Source: Prosopocoilus inquinatus
Lineage: Eukaryota; Arthropoda; Insecta; Coleoptera; Lucanidae
Reading direction: 5' to 3'
Length of the DNA: 64,000 bases
Assembly (NCBI GenBank): GCA_036172665.1
Contig: CM069870.1
Coordinates: 64,046,212-64,110,211, forward strand
Within the stretch, counting starts at the first letter, position 1, and every line of letters begins with the position of its first letter. Positions 58,957 to 64,000 of the stretch are shown in pieces. Position numbers and translations under genes: made by a program. The notes under the pieces are model-generated. The model searched no databases, had not been told where the DNA came from, and saw only the letters and a program-made list of their open reading frames with translations.

Positions 58957-60351
58957 AAGAGTCAGCCTAAAGAGATGAAAACGAAAAATGAAAAAACTCA
59001 CTTCATTGAGAAGAGCACAAATTGTTGTTTCTCATTCTTGACTTCTTCAATTTTTGATAATTTAAGGTCATTTTATCTTTCTTTGAGAGTATAACATCAA
59101 GACTTCTCTTGCATTTAAATCATACTCTTCCTCTCTTGGATCCGAGGTCTTGTCCTTTTCTGAGAAGACTTCCCAAACATTTCCATTTTCTTCTTGAGGT
59201 TTCCTATTGGATTGCTCGAAAATATTCCAGTTTATTGAAAGCCTGCATTAATTAAAATTGTCCAAATAGAACTGGGGAAGATTTGTTTCCGGTAATTTCT
59301 AAAGACTTCCAGTCAGGCCATTCCATCGGGATTTCTTGGCATTTGGGTTGAAATCGTGTTAATCTTCACGTCTTCAGTCTTTCATTCCCTTCCGAAATTC
59401 AAAATTAAGTGAAGAATTAGAAGAGTTGGTCTAAATTTACCATAGTATCAGTACAGAAATGAAAATGAAAAATGAAGGACTCACTTCTTTGAAAAGAGCA
59501 CAATTTGTTACCATTTGGTTCTTATTTCCGACTGCTTCAATTGTTAATACATCGAGGTCACATCTCACTCTGAGAATATCTTATCAAAACTTCTCTTAAA
59601 ACTAAATCCTCCCCCTCTTCATCTCGTGGATCTGCTGTTTTTTCCTCTTTTAAGAAGGCTTCTTATTGCCTGTCCAGACCATTAGGGCGTTTTGGCATCT
59701 GGGTTGAAATCATGTTAATTTATAATTATGCTTCTTCATAACTTTCTTAATTCAAAATTAAGTAAGATATTAGAAGAGCTAGTCTAAAATGACCATAATA
59801 ACAGTACAGAGGTGAAAACGATAAATGAAAAGTCACTTCACTGACAAGAGCACAAATTGTTGGCATTTGATTCTTATTCCTGATCCTTTCAATTTCTGAT
59901 ACTTCAAGGTCGCTATATCTCGCTTACAGAATATCACATCATCAAGACTTCTCTCGCATCTGAGTTGTCCTCCTCTTCCTCTCTTGGATCCGAGGTCTTC
60001 TCCTTTTCTGAGAAGACTTCTCAAACATTTCCATTTTCTTGTTGAGGATTCCCATTTGAATTGTTCCTTTTAATTTTTGAGAAATTTTCTGGTTTTATTG
60101 GAGACATGCTTTAGTTAAAATTAGAGAGGTCTTCTCCTTCGTTGAAAAGATATCAAAAACATTTCCATTCTCATCTTGATCTTTAACAAAACTGAGGAAA
60201 ATTTGTTTCCAGTCATGTCTAAAGACTTTACCAGCCAGTCCAGGCCATTAGGGCTTCTCGGCATCTGGGTTGAAATCATGTTAATCTTTACTTGTTCATA
60301 ACCTTCTTAATTTTTCCTCCCATTGCGTAACTCAAAATTAAGTGAGATATT

Positions 60352-60573
60352 ATTTTCTTTCCTTTTATTTATTTTCTAGTATTTAGTTTTATTTTAAGCT
60401 AGTTTGCTAGTCTGGGAGGCCGAGTAGAGCAGTGTACTTCTTGTGTAGCACAACTGATGGCCTTCCATTTGATCATAGCGTATTTTGACTTCTTTTTTCT
60501 TGTAAGATTTATTGTTTTGTTTCTTTATTCGCTGTTGATCTAATAAAACTCTTATTATTATTATTATTATTAG
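60352..60573 (+). mobile_element. retroposon 3' end with TTA tail (copy 3)
   Basis: Same segment in the third unit. The core reads 'ggaggccgagtagagcag' (one change) at about 60416. Confidence 0.6.
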
Positions 60574-61480
60574 AAGAGTCAGCCTAAAGAGATGAAAACG
60601 AAAAATGAAAAACTCACTTCATTGAGAAGAGCACAAATTGTTGTTTCTCATTCCTGACTTCTTCAATTTTTGATAGTTTAAGGTCATTTTATCTTGCTTT
60701 GAGAGTATAACATCAAGACTTCTCTTGCATTTAAATCATACTCTTCCTGTCTTGGATCCGAGGTCTTGTCCTTTTCTGAGAAGACTTCCCAAACATTTCC
60801 ATTTTCTTCTTGAGGTTTCCTATTGGATTGCTCGAAAATATTCCAGTTTTATTGAAAGCCTGCATTAATTAAAATTTTCCAAATAGAATTGGGGAAGATT
60901 TGTTTCCGGTAATTTCTAAAGACTTCCAGTCAGGCCATTCCATCGGGATTTCTTGGCATTTGGGTTGAAATCGTGTTAATCTTCACGTCTTCAGTCTTTC
61001 ATTTCCTTCCGAAATTCAAAATTAAGTGAAGAATTAGAGGAGTTGGTCTAAATTTACCATAGTATCAGTACAGAAATGAAAATGAAAAATGAAGGACTCA
61101 CTTCTTTGAAAAGAGCACAATTTGTTAACATTTGGTTCTTATTTCCGACTACTTCAGTTGTTAATACATCGAGGTCACATCTCACTCTGAGAATATCTTA
61201 TAAAAACTTCTCTTAAAACTAAATCCTCCCCCTCTTCATCTCGTGGATCTGCTGCTTTTTCCTCTTTTAAGAAGGCTTTTTATTGCCAGTTTTGTCTTGA
61301 GGTTTCCTTTCTGGATTGCGTCCTTCTCTGTTGCAGAATTTTTTAGTTTTGTTGCACACCTAAACAGCCTAAACAAAACTGGGAGAATATTTGTTTCCGG
61401 CGATTTCTAGGGACTTCCAGCCAGTTCAGACCATTAGAATTTCTTGGTATCTGGGTTGAAATTATTAATCTTTACTTCTC

Positions 61481-63173
61481 CATAACATTTTTTGTTTTTA
61501 TTTCCTCTTTTGTAACTTCTGCTTAGTTCCGGTGGATCGTTAATAGAGAAATTCATAAATTCAATCAAATACAATAAACCGCAAGAAAATAAAATGAGGA
61601 ACGAAATTATGCGTGCGGGCAGTATCTTATTGTATACGACAGAGCAGTGTTCCCAATAAATTGTAATGGCCAAAAACACCAGCATTTGTAAGGAAGTTGT
61701 AAAAATTGTATTTGATCTCCCTCCAATCTAAACTGCGAAGTGAGGACCGACAGTTGCTACAGTTTTTACAATCCGCCAACAACGCAGACGCTTCTAAAAA
61801 CTTTCACCTTATCGTTGCATCATAAATTTTACTTCTTTTCTTGAGCACTACTTACTCGGGATTTCAATTAAAGAAGAACTTGTGTATCCACGAGGACAAA
61901 GACAAAAACTCGCGCTGTAATTTGTCTCGTATTTCAGATGATCAAGCCAGATCGAAAAAGGGGAAAGCACGGACATCAAGTAAATGGATCAGTTGGGTTG
62001 GGTTAAGAGTTTAAAAATATGGTACTTATACACTCTGTACTGTAAAAACAACTGAAGAACGAGAAACTTCTGCCAGTCATAAATCATCATCATCATCATA
62101 AAGCACAGAAACGTTTTTAGATACGGCGAAACCAAAAACTAAAAGTGACAGCGATGCTAAGAATTTGGCGAAACGAGGGCGGCGACGTTTAAATAACCCG
62201 TCGAGTTTACGTAAGGGCAATATTCCCGTTTTATTAATAGAAAGCCTGGTTATTTATTGCTGACGTTCGTAATTAATCCCCTTTTAATTTCCCACTCACA
62301 CGTGTTGCGCAAAATATGGAAAAACGAGACGCAAGTTTGAACGCAGAAAAGGAGCTCGCGCACTGCGTTCAAATTAAAACCGTAATAAATTAACAACTCG
62401 TTCGTTAGCGTTGTTGGATAACTTATTTATAAGATGAACTAAACAGGAGGAAATTAAATTGTTAATTAAACGGAATGTAAACGAAACCTACTTGTTTATT
62501 TAAGTGTAGAATGTACTTGTACCTGTACGTCATAGTTCTTCGAGATTGCGAGTGGGGGAAATAAATTCATGACATTATTTAATTAGCTTAAAAAAATTAA
62601 TGAAGGGGAACGAAAATTTTAAATATGCGTGCAGTTTGGAATTTTGGTCGACTTCCGTTTTAGTTCCGGATGTTTTAAAAATGGCGTCGCGTCGCGTCGC
62701 ATCCCCGGCAATTAATTCAATAATTCAAAACCGTTTTTATTCCCAAATTCGCGAAATTCACATCCGACATGAAAAATTCGGTCTATTTGTACCTTGTACG
62801 GGGTACAGCGATATCCGCGGAGCGAAATTGGGTCGCCATAAATTACGTTAAATTCCATATCCGGTTAGATGGCCGCATCAATTTAGAGGAAAGTTTTATG
62901 CGGCGGCAAGACAAAATCGCCCCGAATTTTATTCCGCATACACGAACAGACGGGAATCCCCGCCGCCGCACGAAAGTATTAACCATAAAATTACAATAAA
63001 GTGTGTAGGGTGTTTTATTGCGGTGGTTGCGCAAGTCGTTTCCACTTGAAAATATCGAAGTCGTTTGTGGAATTAATGATGTTATCGCGTCGTCCAGGAA
63101 AAGCGGCTAATAATTTAAACGTTTGATACTTTTTGGCTTCCGGACTGTAGCAGTATTAATCCGCTTTCTTTTT
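61481..63173. other. non-coding stretch
   Basis: No gene was recognised. 62.6-63.0 kb is less AT-rich, with short overlapping open frames on both strands but no protein motif. Confidence 0.4.
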
Positions 63174-63215
63174 GTCGACGTTTCGACCTCGATCTCATAA
63201 AACATCTCAGAGACT
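63174..63215 (-). ncRNA. hammerhead-like relic
   Basis: On the minus strand 'GTCTCTGAGATG' is followed 15 nt later by 'GAGGTCGAAACGTCGAC'. GAAAC-GUC, the palindromic ACGT and the pairing GUC/GAC fit the 3' half of a Penelope-type hammerhead, but the 5' core reads CTGAGA, one base short of CUGANGA. Probably decayed. Confidence 0.25.
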
Positions 63216-63377
63216 GTTGCAACAATAAACCTCCACCTTCGACAATTTGCGCTACGACTTTATATTGATCGGTTTTAATGACCATGTTAACAAATTAAAA
63301 GAAAATAGAGCGTCGCCTGCGATTAATAAAAGAAAAATAAAAATGCAAAGATAGAACAAAGTTGCCTCTCCTTATAA

Positions 63378-63649
63378 GAAAGCGTAAGGGTACGAACATG
63401 CCGATGATGTCTCGCTGTTCACCCTCGATGTTTAAGTCGCGCTCGATACCGCGATATCACCTCGATGTAAAACAAACGTACAGTTTTAAATAGAACCGTG
63501 CATATCGCAGATGAACCGTAGCGCGCATCTTCGACATGCACGATTTCATTTAAATCTATGCGTTTGTTTTACATCGAGCTATCGAACGCGACCTAAACAT
63601 GGAGGGTGAACAGTGAAACATTTTCGGCATGTTTATACCCTAACGCTCT
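63378..63649. mobile_element. palindromic MITE, 272 bp
   Basis: Arms of about 120 bp are inverse copies: 'agcgtaagggtacgaacatg' on the left corresponds to 'agcgttagggtataaacatg' read inverted from the right, and both then read 'c.ctgttcaccctc.atgttt'. TAA flanks both sides (63375-63377 and 63650-63652). It fits a PIF/Harbinger-type MITE. Confidence 0.75.
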
Positions 63650-63900
63650 TAATCCTAGTAGACATCTGTCATGATTATGAATTCAACTTATTTCTTTTAG
63701 TATGTCGTTGACTACTTGTTACGTGTTAATTTTAGTTACCTTCACCAACCACGAATGGTATAGATTTTCTGTTGTTGTAACGTTCACTTTATCACTGACT
63801 GTTACTTTACATTCTTTCATCTTGTTTCCTGAATTCTTCGTTGAAATTCTTATTTTAGGTAACTTTTGTTTTAGTTGCAATTTTAATGCTGACGTTGTTT

Positions 63901-64000
63901 AATGATAATGATAATGATAATGCTTTATTGATGATATAAACACAAGGTATATCATAGGTCAAAACATATAGAATAAAAATACAAAATACAGCATATTGTA
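63901..64000 (-). mobile_element. probable LINE 3' end running off the window
   Basis: Read on the minus strand, 'catcaataaagcattatc' is followed by CATTAT repeats (63901-63922): AATAAA and a simple-repeat tail. The body would lie beyond the window end. Confidence 0.4.

Larger units (their letters stand above)
56090..61480 (-). repeat. 1.62-kb higher-order tandem array, about 3 units
   Basis: Full units start at 56449, 58068 and 59688 (spacing 1619 and 1620 bp) and resemble each other at about 97% by eye. Each unit contains three diverged monomers (boundaries at 'attagaagag', spaced about 800, 465 and 352 bp). A partial monomer precedes the first unit, and a diverged one ends at about 61.48 kb. 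On the minus strand the monomers look gene-derived: 'ISTQMPRSPNGLDWLEM', an acidic or basic stretch, 'SDLEVSEIERIRNKNQ' and a hydrophobic end. Frameshifts and stops abound. I do not recognise the protein. Confidence 0.85.

Noticed and set aside
62600..63034. Overlapping short open frames on both strands
   Set aside because: They are short, mutually overlapping and have no recognisable protein feature; probably ordinary intergenic or intronic DNA.

Overview
This window is an AT-rich, gene-poor stretch of eukaryotic, almost certainly insect DNA. The inference rests on its contents: mariner, Transib-like, hAT-like and TWA-target MITEs, several non-LTR retrotransposon relics, a Penelope-like element and complex satellites. 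A beetle is a guess only. I found no intact host gene, no tRNA or rRNA gene and no CRISPR array. Every protein homology I can read belongs to a mobile element, and all of those are broken.

Layout. 0.4-1.2 kb: three-copy tandem repeat ending at a primer-binding-site-like motif, with possible gag remnants after it. 2.4-4.0 kb: hAT-like inverted-end repeats. 4.9-8.3 kb: diverged dispersed and direct repeats, plus a 123-bp palindromic MITE. 9.0-10.1 kb: two MITEs, one hAT-type and one with TTAA ends. 11.1-14.0 kb: a CR1/L2-group LINE (endonuclease + reverse transcriptase) with an ATT tail. 16.1-25.1 kb: two inverted copies of a Transib-like element around 5.4 kb of repeat-bearing spacer. 26.5-30.2 kb: a minus-strand LINE endonuclease fragment abutting a mariner, itself split by a 2.0-kb foldback element. 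31.3-32.8 kb: a LINE reverse transcriptase relic. 36.4-38.8 kb: purine-rich then pyrimidine-rich degenerate repeats. 39.6-40.6 kb: a dispersed repeat between 116-bp direct repeats, and the second copy of the 123-bp MITE. 42.4-43.7 kb: second mariner, minus strand. 45.4-46.8 kb: R1-like RT fragment, second copy of the dispersed repeat, GC-rich hairpin MITE. 47.5-50.4 kb: A-rich then T-rich repeats with a small hammerhead-bearing insertion. 50.5-52.2 kb: a MITE split by a 5'-truncated Penelope-like element. 53.4-55.2 kb: solo LTR and a three-subunit satellite. 56.1-61.5 kb: 1.62-kb higher-order repeat array. 63.4 kb to the end: palindromic MITE and a LINE tail.

The most interesting material is (i) the Transib-like pair, whose ends start with the RSS-type heptamer CACAGTG and which have perfect 5-bp target duplications (TGACG, CGACG); (ii) hammerhead-ribozyme folds: a strong one at 48.6 kb, one in the Penelope 3' region at 51.9 kb, and weaker relics at 27.9, 28.3, 56.0 and 63.2 kb; (iii) nested insertions that can be ordered because empty sites and target duplications survive; and (iv) two higher-order satellites. 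All calls come from reading the sequence by eye. Percent identities and family names are approximate.
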